A DNA stretch of 25,000 nt from Actinidia chinensis (GCA_009663005.1 VIGQ01000207.1:247501-272500), one strand, 5' to 3'. Counted from the first letter of the stretch, positions 9,789 to 20,858 are shown. The notes: generated from the letters alone by a model not told the origin. A program made the numbers and translations.

Positions 9789-10412
9789 TGTATGTGTGCG
9801 TAAAAATTTGGGAGTGAGGAGCAATCAATAGTCAATTGCCTCTTTGTCTCGGCACCGCCCTCGGCCAACAAGATGGGTATCTGCAAGACCACTGAATATA
9901 AACGTACTAGGGGGGTGAGGCCCAAAATCCCCAACGTGGCGATCAGACCAAGGCGAGCACAATGTGAAAGTAATGTAAAAACAGAACTATACGGAGTTAT
10001 ATGCAGGGGTCAATGTACCTGTTTCATGAGTGGGGGAGTGGCCCTTTATATATAGTTGTAGATGGAGATTCGTATAAGGAAGGAAAGTGCGGCGTGATGC
10101 TCGGGAGGATAAATATGGAAAGAGATCCCGGAATATCAGAGACAAAATAGGAGAATGCAAATGGAGATTGTTCCACAATTCATAGGCGCCGTTGTGGAGG
10201 AGAAAGTCTCGTGTAGATGGAGGCTTGATGGAGATAATTTAATCCGAAGAGTGGGAAAGTTTGCTCAACGGTAAATTGAGAAGAAGTAAGCTCAACAACT
10301 TATTGGTGAGGTGCTATTTGACGATGATAAACGGGCGATCAGGGGGATTTTTGCAAGGTGGCGGCGTGATTCATTAAGGGAGCTTCCTGTCTTAGACATT
10401 TTACCCCACATC
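9789..10412 (-). repeat. 3' LTR of the Tat-type Ty3/gypsy element
   Basis: This is a direct repeat of 20265-20858, clearly diverged and with many small indels. Matching blocks in order: GTAAAAATTTGGG, CAATAGTCAATT, CTCGGC, CAAGGCGAGCACAAT, a TATA region (10045-10054, TATATAAAG on the minus strand), GGAGATTGTT, GATGATAAACGGGC and TTACCCCACATC. On the minus strand it starts (T)GATGTGGGGTAAA and ends near ...CGCACACATACA. A purine-rich tract (AATAGGGGCTACT, 10413-10425 on the minus strand) sits just upstream as the likely polypurine tract. The strong divergence from the partner LTR indicates an old insertion, unless sequence errors inflate it. Confidence 0.8.
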
Positions 10413-10984
10413 AGTAGCCCCTATTGAGACACCGAAGTGACACACTTTGGATGTTTGAGTAGTTTAAAATGGATAGTTTAATTTTGATTGAAACATGTAA
10501 TGATATCCTGTTCCTATGGGATGACACGTGGAGGCGCGTATCAATGGCGAAACGAACTTTTTGGCGGGAATGCGCAGTTTTGATCTCAGAATTCGGAACG
10601 TCGCGCGTAACTTGACTATAGCGAGTAATTGGATCTCAGGCCCTTGGGGTTTTCTATAATAAGGGTCATCTAATCAACTTTTACTTTTTTGTTGGCCTAC
10701 TATCGAACTGATGCTCTCTCGTTGTGATCTTGCTCCCTAGTAGTTTTCCTAGTAAATACAATTGCTTAATTCATTTTTAACCTAACTCATTAGAGTTATG
10801 ATTGGTAGGTTAGGGTAGGCCACCAGGAAGAAAATTTAGGAGGGGATTCCTTGCCATATGGATATCCGAACATCTAGGAGAAGGTATCACATAGACTGAC
10901 GAAAGAACAGGTTCCCTCCTCGCCATGGGAAATCTTTTTAGGCATCCCCTCCTGGGAAGAACTCCTCTGATCATAGGGGTGACC

Positions 10985-13203
10985 CGGAATGGCCACTCAT
11001 TCTCCCCTTGATGATTTACTTAGTACCTGCTCAGGGCGACTCGAACCACCTTAGAAAAACATTACTCTTTTCCGACGGGGGTTCAAGCCAGAAACTATCC
11101 TGTCTACCGCCCGGGCGAGGTGGATTTTATGAGGCTGATTTTCCCCGCCAGGCTCAGGTTCCCAGTTCACCCTACTTAGGAGAATTTTGAGTTTCTCAAC
11201 CATTGTCTTGCTCAAATTTCTCCCAACGCTTGGCGATACTTCTTGTGTCGTTTGCGTACTGGGTGATGATATGGCGATTTTACAGATGCCAGATGCTCTA
11301 ACGAATTCAGGTGCTGTACACCTTGTTTAAAAGTCCAAAACCAACTAGGGTGGCTTTATTTAAGAGGAGGCCAGGGGCAAAGAAAGAAAGTGTAAGGGAT
11401 CGCAGAGCAACGTTAAAGGATAGAAGAACAGATTCTTCTTTGTCTATGGAGGATGATTGGGAAATTTTCGAAAATACTACTTGACGAACGTTCCTCGGGT
11501 CCTCGGAGTATGGGGCAACCTAGGTTAGTGTTCATTTTTATAGCATTTTATTTAATTTATACCATCTTGCCATAAAGATTATAGGATACGCTACTCTTTT
11601 TCGGAAACGATGTTGTAATAAAATTGCCCCTCTTAACTGACACTGAAGAGGCGAGACGAGAGGGTTCTTAAAAGGATAAGACTGGGAGAGTATTTCAACA
11701 TTCCCTATTGTTCTTGACTCCAGGGACGTTCCATCATTTTTCGTCCCAGGTCGTGGAGAGATGGCAGATGATTCACAGTGGCAAAAGATTAAGGACACGT
11801 CAAGAGGATGGCACGGTTGTCGTATTAGCGACGAGGGTTGAGTCCTCGTCTCCGAGATGAATTCTCCTCAGAATGAGAGCCCCTGAGATGAATCCATAGA
11901 AATATCTAGGAATCATTAAGAAGGAATGGAGGATTTTGGCCTCCCCTTCTTGATCTACCATGCTAAGGTGGTAGGGGGCAATTCCAGGAACCCTTAGGTT
12001 TGGGCCCTTTTAGTTCGGGCCCGAGCTCGGATTATAAGTCAAAATCTTATCCGAATTAGGTCTTACCCCTAGAGCTAAGATCAGATGGTACTAACCTACC
12101 CTTTTTTTCAAGTATTTACCGCGTATTGACGTTTGATGTTCTGTTTTGCAGCCAGCGACGTCTAAGAGAAAGTACTCTATCAAAGCTCGCCAAATGGGTG
12201 GATGACAAAGACAGAGTAAGGAGGGATCTAAGGTCGCTACCTCGTCCAATACCGGGGTGATTAATCCAAGAAAATTGGCCCCGCGAGACGAGGTACAAGA
12301 CTTGGTGGCCGATGATTCCAAGGGAAAGGAGCTAGCGCCGCCACTTGAGACCAAGAAAGCAAAAAGTCAACAAAAGGCGGGCGAGTAAGGGTTTGTTTGT
12401 AATGCTACCGGTAGCTCCTCCAAGGGGGAATCTTCCAAAAACTCCTCCCAAGGGACTTGGCAAGTTTTTGGGCGAAGGTATGCTTCTGTATAGCAAATCA
12501 CTCCATGGTGGAGAAGTTTATTTTATGGGGTAATCCTCCCCGCCGATAAGGAGAGTTGGACAAACTTTCTTTGGACATGGTCACAAAATATTTTCATGTC
12601 CTCGGCCAAGTACTCTTTGATTTAAACTTTCGAATTTTAAATTTCATTCTTATACTTCTCGGCGCTTATATAAACCTATTTATAGCAGGGGATCATGCTC
12701 GGACCTTCCCATCGCCGGCGGTGCAGGGACTTAAGGAATGACTGCCGTCTCTCTCTTGGCAAAGTGGAGTCATCCAATCTGGAGACGGTACCGATCTCAA
12801 AATCGCCCTAGAGTTAAATGCTTTTGGCCTAATCTTTCGAGAGGCAAAAGAACCAGCCTCAAGGCTTTAAAAGAGAAATGAGGCGTGACGAGGTTGGAGG
12901 CGGTCGTTGGCCGGCTCGAAAGAACGAGGTCCTCGGTCCAAAGAAAATGCTATACAAGATTACATCTTGGACGACTTCCACGAAGCCGTCGAAGACTCCT
13001 CTCAAAATTACTTTGGCGAGGGTTCCCAATTTTTTGCCAAAAGGCAACCTAGCTCACCATCATCCCACCTAGGCTCGATCCTGGACAATATGTCCTTTGA
13101 CATGATACTCCTTGAAAAGAGGAAAGGGAAGAGGAGACGGCCGAGGAGGGGGAGAAAGAAGGGGCTAGTGAGAAGGGCTGAGATTAGCCCTATCTCTACT
13201 TGA
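10985..13203 (+). pseudogene. Antisense ORF of the Tat element (putative gypsy type transposon family)
   Basis: Opposite in sense to gag-pol. At 11040-11220 the frames give GEVDF, YEADFP and RFPVHPT; at 11205-11330 they give LNHCLAQI-like and NAWRY-like text. A segment at 11360-11480 reads as NVKGWK followed by RFFFV-like text. These are hallmarks of the plant 'putative gypsy type transposon' domain (Pfam Transposase_28). A later segment (11640-11800) gives GEYFNIP. A TTTTGCAG acceptor at 12143-12151 precedes a Lys/Ser-rich part with KGKELAPP. The C-terminal part is open at 12907-13203 (YILDDFHEAVEDSSQNYF, SFDMILLEK, ending in a basic tail and a stop at 13203). Tat elements commonly carry such an ORF; its function is not established. 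Here it is frameshifted many times. Confidence 0.7.
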
Positions 13204-13639
13204 ATATTATTTTTTTTATTTTATTTCTTTTTGTAATGCCTGTGCCATCTTAGTAGTTTTTCACAATGAATTAACATTTTTTGTTTTTGCCTTAAATTCT
13301 CGTTTGCACTTCTTTTTTCTGCATCCAAATTGCATGGCGGAATAAATAAATTTAAGAAATTGCTAAATAAACCTGGCAAATTCAAAGCTTATAATGGCGA
13401 TCAAAAGGCGTCTTATTCATATCGTAATGAATGGACATCTTGATAATGGCGATCTCACAATGGGATCAAGGCCCTTATCATAGGTAATGAATGGGCTTCG
13501 GATAATGGCGAAATCAAGGCGATATAAAACCACTGGCACATTAACAAATATGTACGGGCTTTATTGAAATTATTACTTATCCAAAAGATAGGTTATCATA
13601 ATATTAGCTGGTACAAATGGAGTTTTAGATATCATAATA
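13204..13639. other. 3' region of the Tat element, non-coding
   Basis: Directly after the antisense ORF stop there is a T-rich stretch (13207-13320) that would suit its 3' untranslated end. The remainder to 13639 contains the short tandem repeat listed separately and otherwise no coding signal on either strand. Confidence 0.5.
13390..13513. repeat. Imperfect tandem repeat, period about 52-59 bp
   Basis: The word ATAATGGCGA recurs at about 13391, 13443 and 13502, each preceded by related sequence. TAATGAATGG plus CATCTT or GCTTCG precedes the second and third copies. That is about 2.3 units with period about 52 and then 59. Variable tandem repeats in the region before the 3' LTR are known in Tat/Ogre elements and can seed satellite DNA. 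Confidence 0.55.
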
Positions 13640-13692
13640 CCACCCGCACCGACCGACTACTAGCCGGGTCGGGGTCGGGTCGGTGCGGGTGG
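13640..13692. repeat. GC-rich hairpin with perfect 15-bp arms
   Basis: CCACCCGCACCGACC (13640-13654) is exactly the reverse complement of 13678-13692. The loop is 23 bases and rich in GGGTCGGG. This kind of (C)GGGTCGGG-rich subterminal sequence is typical of the ends of plant hAT elements. Confidence 0.8.
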
Positions 13693-13849
13693 GTTCGGGT
13701 GTCGGTTGGGTAATTAAAACTACAGAATACTTATCATCCTCCATTGTTCATAGTTGTTTTTAAAAATTGGTCGTTGATTTATTTGGTTAAAATGGTCGTT
13801 GATGTGAGTGATTATGATTTGGTTATAAAACTTCTGTTTTCGTTTTTTG

Positions 13850-14330
13850 GCTCAGAAAGTGCATAGTCCTTTTCTTTTTTTTAGGCTATCATTGGAGGTG
13901 ATCTGTTGAACAAAAATTTCTGTTATATCATGCTCACTTCGATTCACACGGAATGCCCCTCCAAATGAGAGAATATGATTAACTTTCATGGTTCCATGAC
14001 TTTTGATTTCTCGGCCATGAAATTTTGAAGTTTGAAGCGATTGGCTATTTTGCTGCATGATAACCTTCGTTTTGATTCTCTTATAGGTTCTAACAATTTT
14101 TCGAAATCTGTTGCTTATGCTATAGGATCCCGCGTAAAGTTCCATGTTGGTGATGGTATTGTCAATGCTTTTTATTCTCCTCTTCTCAACCGATCATCCT
14201 TTTTTCCTTGAATTCAATGCTTCACTGCTTCACGAGCTCTCTTGACTTGCAGGAGTGGCCTTTCTGAAAGCTGTTCCGCAAGGACTTATCAACGCTTATA
14301 GTGGACAACGGATCAATAGGTAATCAACAT
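13850..14330 (+). other. Exon-like segments inside the hAT-like insertion
   Basis: Three plus-strand patches look like short exons. TTTTTTTAG precedes AIIGGDLLNKNF (from about 13885). CTTATAG precedes a segment giving NFSKSVAYAIGSRVKFHVGD (about 14088-14150). TTGACTTGCAG precedes VAFLKAVPQGLINAYSGQR (14254-14320) and a possible donor GGTAATC. The frames do not join without breaks. This may be host gene sequence captured by a transposon or a decayed transposase. I do not recognise the protein. A 97-codon minus-strand open stretch (13852-14145) overlaps and is a competing reading. Confidence 0.3.
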
Positions 14331-15204
14331 TGTTGCAATCAATTGTTTTCTTCTTTCCTTATATTCTGAAAAGCATGGATACTACTTATACTGATCATCC
14401 AATTGCTTCCCCCTATTTTGCATTCACAGAATCTTATTGCTTTAATAAGCACCAAATCGTGTTTTATGTGACTCATGTCCAGCATGGAACTCTTTTTGAA
14501 AAGCCATTCTTCAAGTCAGTAGCTATGCTCTTGGTCCTGGTGGCGTTGTGTGCACTCAAGCCGTGGGTGGGTGGGGGAGAAATGGAGGAGATCGATTGCA
14601 AAAATTAATGGCAAAGGCCAGAGGCAATACCCAGATAGAGGACCCAGTTCTTACGACCCCTTTACCTTTTACTCTAGCCCGACCCGACTCCTTTATACCA
14701 ATGCACCTGACCCGACCCGAAAAATAAAAAAAATTGTAATGCCCACCTAACCTACCCGATCACTGTATCGGGTCGGTCAGATTCGAGTCGAGTTTGTGGT
14801 GTCGGGTCGGGTGAAAGTTTTGGACAGCCCTATTGGCAATGTCGGTGTGGTAGGGAATCTTGTACTCATGGCGATCAGACACATTACTTATAATATTTCT
14901 TCAATGATCACGTTCCAAGAGTAAAAGGAGTTCCTTCCCCTCCTATGTTCTTCTTGGCCAATTATCGGCATGGATGCTTTGATACCCTATAAGGGCGTTC
15001 CCATGTAGGGCCGAAGCTTCCCGGTGTTCGGATTTCCTAGGGATAGGGTGACTTCTTTAGGACAAAATCGCCAGGCAGGAAAGATCTATGTCTGACTCTC
15101 TGATTATAGTACTTGAAAACCGCTATTCTTGTAATTTGCTTGGTGTAATTTCTGCTTGGCTCCCTCTTCTCGTCAATGAGATCGAGGTTGATCTCAACTC
15201 GATT

Positions 15205-15900
15205 TCATTGCTCCTCTTTTTGGTTGAAATTTGAAATCCTAAGGTCGTATATCATTTCCACAAGTATTACTGACTTTGTTTCATATCCATGGATTATGCC
15301 ATCTCGCCTGTAGGTATCTTTCTGCGTTGTATGGTCTGCCCAGAGTATGCGGGGTAATCTTCTGCCGCATTTGTTCTTTAACTTTTCTAGCCTTGCCTTC
15401 AGATTTCTCAAGATAGTTCGTTGGTGACTTCTACTTGCGCCGTTTGGCCCGAGTAACTAGGCATAAAAAATGATGGGAGATGACGAGGTTCGCGAGCAAA
15501 CAGCTGAACTTATCATGTCAATTTTCTTACATTGTCCGAAGATATAATCTTGGGATTCCAAACCTGCAAAATCCCTCGTATTCTTCTCGTTGATTTTGGC
15601 GGAGGTTCAACTTCTATCCATTTGGTGAAATAGTTAATGGCGACAACAAGGACTTCCTCTGTAATGGAGCTTGGGGTAGAGGGCCGAGTATGTCTATACC
15701 AACTAAGCAAAAGGGCAGTGCTGGTTTATGCACATCCCTCGATGCGGGAAAAGATGAGTACCGGAGCAAACCTTGTCATTTGTCACATTTCTAGTGTAGG
15801 TCGCTGATCTCATTCATCTGTGTCCCAAAAACATCCTTAACGAACCCACTTTCTTACTAATGACCTCGCCCTTATATGATTTTGCCTGCCTTCATTAATC
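15205..15900 (-). pseudogene. Tat element integrase (decayed)
   Basis: On the minus strand, 15513-15710 reads EEVLVVAINYFTKWIEVEPP and then WNPKIISSDN, matching the integrase core. The SDN keeps the second catalytic aspartate. Downstream, 15205-15411 reads LKARLEKLKNKCGRRLPRIL, then W..HTTQ.DTYR and ...YETKSVILVEM, the family's LPxVLWxYRTT...YGTEAVIPVE region. The zinc-finger part upstream (15700-15900) is too decayed to read. Integrase inserts the cDNA into the host genome; this copy is not functional. Confidence 0.75.
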
Positions 15901-16082
15901 TCCTTCAGCACGTATTCCCCTTCTTCAGGTAGGGAGACATATCAGAAGATCCCTAAAAAAGTCTTTTATACAATACTATTACTACCATTAAGAAATGCAA
16001 AATCTTGCGGATCTATATGATACGACACTCGGAGCTTGTCTTGTGGCAAGTGCCTATTTTGGAGATGACTGTGTCATCGCAT

Positions 16083-16560
16083 TCACGTCGAACCTATTTC
16101 TGTTTGGGGACAGATTGATTTGGCGACCTCGATACTTGGGTTAGCCAAGAACTCCAGAGTATCTCCTCTTTGAGGCTTGAAATCAATGCGGAGGTAAGGT
16201 TGGCTAAGTATCAGCCTTCTTGTTCTCCTCTCTGGGTCTGGTTGAATTGGGAAGCTCTTTATGTTCTTTGCAGCCTCGTCTAAGTAAGTTGCAATCCTTG
16301 TATCTTGGCAGATAATCCCTTTGGACGTAGTTTTACTCCCCACCAACTGGGAATCACTAAAGCGTTCAGGGAATCCACTCCCAGTTCTATTGCTTCATAT
16401 TCTGGCTTCATTGTTGGTAACTTTAAACTTTATTCGTACAAGTACTCCATCTGTTTGCCTGAGGGAATTAGTAGTACCAACCCTGGCGCCAGCAGCCATG
16501 GCTGATTTGATGATTTGGGCCTACAAATATGCATCTGGCAAGGTCTTTATCTGAATTTTG
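16083..16560 (-). pseudogene. Tat element RNase H (decayed)
   Basis: On the minus strand the order is GAGLVLL.PSG..MEYLYE, then ..NEARIEAIELGV-like text (about 16310-16500, broken frames), and a SQLVGSKTTSKGIICQDTRI segment (16270-16350), which matches the family's SDSQLVVNQV.GEY..KD.RM region. It lies between reverse transcriptase (higher coordinates) and integrase (lower coordinates), as expected for gypsy pol. RNase H removes template RNA during cDNA synthesis. Confidence 0.65.
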
Positions 16561-16799
16561 TGCTTCTAGGATTTCCATCTCAGTGGGCTCCTTGGGCTCA
16601 CGAGCTTACGTCTAGTGAATTCAGCTATAAATTAGCGCAGGCTTTGACCTTTAATCGCCATTCTTATCCTATATTCGATGTATAATTCACTAAGCTCAAT
16701 GGACCCTTTAGGAGTCCTATCGCGGTCCAGGTCGCTGGAGGATTTGCTTCAAGGTTGATCTGTCATTTTTTTGTACAGTTATAGGTGTGGCCTAAAAAA

Positions 16800-17950
16800 T
16801 ATGTCGACCTTTCTAGCAGTGATCAGAGGGCATAGGTCGAGGCTTCTCTTTTCAGGTACCTGGTCTCGGCTCCCATGAGGACTTTACTAACATCAATATT
16901 TCGTTTTCTGAACCCCGTCCTCTGCTCGGTTAATACTGCAGGCTTACACTATTGGCGAGATGGTAGGTATCAAGAAGATCCTCGCCCATAGTATGGACTG
17001 TAAGCAAGGGCGGAAGCCGAGATATCCTTCATTTGTTGATATACCACCTTGGATTCCTCATTCCACTAAAAAGCTTTGATTTTTCCTTCCGTCAAGATCC
17101 TGAAGAATGGGAGACATCTTGTCAGCGGACCTAGAGACAAATCTATTAAGGGCGGCACCTCGCGCCGGTTAACGCGGCACCTCGTGGATGTTCTTAGGCA
17201 AGGCTTCGGATTTGCCTCACTTTCAACGTTTGGTCACCAAAAATCCTAGAACTTCCGCAGATGATACCCCAATATGTCACTTGGAAGGATTTAACGTCAT
17301 CTGGTGTTTTTGCAGAACATCGATTGCTTCCTCAGTGGGCGATTGATCGGCTGCTTTAAGACGCTTGATAGCATGTCATCATTATACTTCCATAGTTTTC
17401 CCAATTAGTTCCTTGCACAGGCTTTCAGCAATCGTCTAGTAGGTTGGGCCCCATCATTCTTTAATCCGAATAAGAATGACCTTGTATCAATATAGTCCTC
17501 GTTCCATGATAAAAGAAGTATTTTCCACGTCGGGAGGGACATCTTGACTGTGATAACCAAAGAAGGCGTCCATGAAGCTAAGGAGCTTATGCTTGGAGGT
17601 TGCATAAACTATAGTCGTTTTTGGCACTATCTTTTTGGACATGCTTGTTGAGGTCGGTAAAATCTACACATACTCTCCCATTTTCCCCTTTTTAAGGACG
17701 ACAACAACTTGGAAGACCAATTCTGGGTGTGGGCCCCGGATTACATTTGGCCTTGACAGTTTGGGCTACTTCCTCAATGACTTTTAAGCGGCTCAAGGGC
17801 GAATTCATCTCTTTTGGCGACTGGTGGTACTCGGGATGGTAAACAGTTTGATGAATGGCAACTGGGACAATGCCTGGGACATCACCTTAGACTCAGCAAA
17901 GAACGTCAGAATTTTCCTTAAAAGTTTTACCGGGCGGAACGTAGTTCGCT
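16800..17950 (-). pseudogene. Tat element reverse transcriptase (decayed)
   Basis: At 17405-17605 on the minus strand the frames give SLASWTPSL.ITVKMSL, then NEDYIDTRSF and LFGLKNDGA, matching the family's LSFMDAFSGYHQI.M...D...T.F and PFGLKNAGATYQR motifs. The catalytic YxDD box appears at about 17372-17395 as EVYNDDM-like text once a one-base break is allowed. HQMTLNP-like and SS...LGFLVTK-like text follows at 17210-17330. Frameshifts occur about every 50-100 bases. Confidence 0.75.
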
Positions 17951-18149
17951 ATCAGCTCGGTACCGATCATAACTGGTAATCCGAAGAGTTTGGGTTAATG
18001 GAATTGGAGTGACTTCTTCCAAGGTTTTGGTGTTTTGCCCGTCTCCTGGGGGTCCCTAAGATAACGGCTGTTCCACCTCGCCCTCAAAGGTTCCATCGTC
18101 GGCATCGGTCGATCTGATTGCTATTGGACATTTGGGGCTGGGTAGGTTC

Positions 18150-18600
18150 TAGCCTTCATGGTTGAAATAAAACATTGGCCGGACACTTATTGATCGCCTC
18201 TTGCCTCTCCCACCCCTATTGATGTGAGGAACTTCATTTTGTCGGTGGTAGGTTAAGGGTTGATATCACCTTAGTCCCTCTTAAAGGAGGATGACCTAAA
18301 ATTGCGTTGTAGGGCGAAAGGTAGTCCACAATGATGAAATCCTCCAAACGGTTGTTTATGTGGCTCCATTCCCAAGGTCACTGTAACTTGAATCCACCCA
18401 TGTGGTGCGTCGTATTTCCTCCAAATCCGACTATTTTCATTTTGTCGAAATCCAAGATAACAAGATGTTGTCGAATTGCCGTTGTCAACTCAGTAGTTTT
18501 TGTATGTTAAATTTGGCGATGACAGCAGAGACGACCAAGCATCTTCGTGGGGGAGGCGGCAAGCCCCTCAAATCTTCATTGTTTGAAGGTAATCGGCGGT
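18150..18600 (-). pseudogene. Tat element aspartic protease (decayed)
   Basis: On the minus strand the text NEDLRGLPPPP...LVVSAVIAKFNIQ is followed by KIVGFGGNTTHHMGGF, then DFIIVDYLSPYNAILGHPPL and MKFLTSIGVGEARGDQ. This order is diagnostic of the protease region of Tat-type gypsy elements. The catalytic DTG/DNG triplet, expected just after AKFNIQ, falls in a damaged stretch around 18460-18485 and is not readable. Confidence 0.75.
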
Positions 18601-19099
18601 TGGGCAATCGATGATGGCGAGAGATGTTGTAGACCTCTTCTTCGGTCCCTCCCTGCGCGTTTCTGGCAGCCTCTTCTGGACGAGCTTGAACATCCTTTCT
18701 GGATCCGAATCCACTATGGATCACCTGAATATCTCCGCGGTTGGTCTATTATCGACATATCTCTTTTCTGGCTAGTGGGCGGTAGGCGAATACAACATAT
18801 TCCTTAGAATCCCTTCTTAATAGGTCAGCTTTGTTCTTTTAGCTAAAGCAGTTCTTCAGTGTTATGTCTGTGATCTGATGGAACTCACAATATTTATTCT
18901 TGTTCTCTTTTGGGGGTCGGTCTTAATTTTTTTCACAGCCTTGACAAACTACCATGTTTGATTTTGTAAGCATCTGGGCGATAAGGCACTACGGAAGGCA
19001 AAATCAATTCTGGGTAGTGCAGGTGGATACGGGGGCGCATCTCATTGGTCCGCTGAATTTTGAGTAGGAACTCTTATTTCTTTGTCCGGCAATCCTATA

Positions 19100-20113
19100 G
19101 TCAGATGCCTTGTGTCTGGCTCCTTTCTCTTATTATCGTCTTTCCCCTCATCGCTCGCTTGGCCTCAGTCAATTCCTTCCCGGCAATGTATTTGTCAGCT
19201 TTGCTTTGGGAGGGTGACAAATCCCAAGAAAAGAAGCTCGGGCGTTTTTGGATAAGGAATTGAACAAAGGACCAAGGGCGAAGTCTTTTCATCATGGCCA
19301 TTATCACCACCTTGTGCGCTAGATCCTTTACTTCAAGATGGCTTGGTTAACTGTTTTCACGTAATCTTTTATAACTTGGTCTCCTTCTTGTAAATAGTGA
19401 ACAGGTGGAGGCATTTTTCTTCCTGCCTGGCAGCTCATGAAGTTTGGTACAAAGAGTCTGCTCAAATCTCCAAATGAGTCTATGGTTCCAGGTGGTAATT
19501 TTCGGACACGACCTCGCGACCCCTTCAGGGTGGCAGAAAAAGCCTTGTACATTACCTGTCCAAGCATCCCTGGAGAGTCATCATACTTTTTGTAACCTCC
19601 CCCCTTAAATTTGAGGAAACGCGGCCCCCCCCCCTCCCTCCTGACTCTTATCATCCCCCTCTTCGTGAACGGCGCTCGGTCTGGCCTTAATCAAAACATC
19701 ATGGTGTCTAGTGCGCCCACACCTGTGTTAATGGCACAAGGCGGGCATTTAGATCCTCGAATCTTTTGGGAGGTGGGAAGTGCTTTGGCGCCGTGGGCGC
19801 TTGATCATTTCGTCAGGAGATCTTCCTCTCCTGACTTCCTCGCCTTGCTGCTTCTGGAGTGTTGCTGATGATGTGACTCTGAGGAAGAACCACTATCCCA
19901 CTGAGGGCATGTGTGGGAGAACCATTGTCACCTAACTCGACCGGTACTATGTGGCTCTGGGACATTTCTTTCCAGACAACTAGGTCCAGTGAGGCAATAA
20001 TTTTCAAGAACAACAACGAGGGAATCTATGGCTGGTTTGTTGGCGAGGAGCTGTAATAAACGGTCATTTTTTTCATTCATGATTCTCATTTGCTCGCCAT
20101 AACCATGTCTCAC
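19100..20113 (-). pseudogene. Tat element gag (decayed)
   Basis: Reading down the minus strand: 19928-20113 has MRIMNEKNDRLLQLLANKP; 19328-19654 has the core retrotransposon gag domain with MYKAFSATLKGSRGRVRKLP, PGTIDSFGDLSRLFVPNF and DYVKTVNQAILK; 19101-19310 continues with VIMAMMKRLRPWSF and QSKADKYIAGKELTEAKR. The core is unusually well preserved (about 85 codons in frame). Gag forms the particle that packages the element's RNA. A run of ten C at about 19624 interrupts the N-terminal side. Confidence 0.8.
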
Positions 20114-20239
20114 GGTGAAGGCCCTCTATATCGAGCTTGGCTAGTATTGTTCCATAGGACGAATCTGTTATCTAAAGACTTTGCTGGTACTTAGTCCGAT
20201 AAACAATGGTTTGCGCAGGTGTCATAAACGATAAGTACC

Positions 20240-20262
20240 TGTCGTTCCCATGATGGCGCCAA
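20240..20262 (-). other. Primer binding site of the Tat element
   Basis: Two or three bases inside the 5' LTR edge, the minus strand reads TTGGCGCCATCATGGGAAC. TGGCGCC is the start of a common plant gypsy primer site, complementary to the 3' CCA end region of a tRNA. The bases after GGCGCC do not let me name the tRNA safely. Confidence 0.55.
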
Positions 20263-20264
20263 AC

Positions 20265-20858
20265 TGTTGCGGTAAAAATTTGGGCGAGCAATCCAACAGT
20301 CAATTTGCTCATTTGGCCTCGGCAACGGACCTTGACACAAGATTGGTGATCTGGACATACCACTGAACAAACATTGCTAGCGGTGTGAGCCACTCAAACC
20401 TCTCTGTCGTGGCGACTAAAAGATCAAGGCGAGCACAATAAGTAATGTAAGATAGAACATAAGACGTATATCTGAGTCAGTTGTACCTGTTCATATTGGG
20501 AGTGCCTTTATAAATTGTAGAATTAGAGAATCCGTATAAGGGAAGTGTGAGTGATTCTTGGGAGGATAAGTATGGGAAGAGATCATTGGGGATATCGGAG
20601 ACCAATAGGAGAATGCCATATGGAGATTGTTGTGCAATCATAGGTGCCGTCTTTGGAGAGGAAGTCTCATGTGATGGAGTTCTTGTGGAATTCTACCGAC
20701 GAGGTGGGAAGAGTTGCTCAACGTTAAATTGGAAAGAAGTAGCTCCATACACTTATTGGCGAGGTAGTTTATTTGGCGATGATAAACGGGCAATCAGGAG
20801 ATTAAGTCAAGGTGGTGGTGTGATTCTTAAGGCGATCTTCCTGCCTTTACCCCACATC
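20265..20858 (-). repeat. 5' LTR of the Tat-type Ty3/gypsy element
   Basis: Partner of the LTR at 9789-10412, with the same order of blocks (GGTAAAAATTTGGG, CCTCGGC, CAAGGCGAGCACAAT, GGAGATTGTT, GATGATAAACGGGC, TTACCCCACATC). On the minus strand it starts GATGTGGGGTAAAGG and ends CCGCAACA, followed directly by the primer binding site. A TATA-like box (TTTATAAA, 20507-20514) is in the position expected for U3. It is 30 bases shorter than its partner because of scattered indels. The open stretch on the plus strand at 20547-20903 is LTR sequence running into copia, not a gene. Confidence 0.82.

Larger units (their letters stand above)
13640..14842. mobile_element. Putative hAT-like insertion with GGGTCGGG subterminal repeats
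   Basis: GGGTCGGG-type words cluster at 13664-13705. On the other strand CCCGACCCG clusters at 14677-14720, with GGGTCGG again at 14768-14817. The right end reads ...TTTTGGACAGCCCTA, that is TAGGGCTGTCC on the minus strand, a common terminal word of plant hAT elements. The segment splits the Tat 3' region between the tandem repeat and the integrase end. I could not find a matching left terminus or an 8-bp target duplication, so the left border is approximate. The inside holds splice-like, protein-like text described separately. Confidence 0.45.
9789..20858 (-). mobile_element. Degenerate Ty3/gypsy Tat-type LTR retrotransposon, about 11 kb
   Basis: The element is read on the minus strand: 5' LTR 20265-20858, primer site about 20240-20262, gag 19100-20113, aspartic protease about 18150-18600, reverse transcriptase about 16800-17950, RNase H about 16083-16560, integrase about 15205-15900, then a long 3' region (10413-15200), polypurine tract and 3' LTR 9789-10412. 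Two things place it in the Tat group of plant gypsy elements: the protease segment wording (NEDLRGL..., LVVSAVIAKFNIQ, VGFGGNT...HHMGG) and an opposite-strand ORF in the 3' region. No domain is intact, so it is non-autonomous now. It sits between HPR copy B and a copia fragment and is nested within sequence that continues as copia on its right. Confidence 0.85.

Noticed and set aside
12091..12354. Overlapping minus-strand ORFs of 60-87 codons in the Tat 3' region
   Set aside because: They are shadows of the plus-strand antisense ORF, which shows the family motifs.
13640..13692. GC-rich hairpin as a transcription terminator
   Set aside because: There is no bacterial context; the GGGTCGGG words fit a plant hAT end better.
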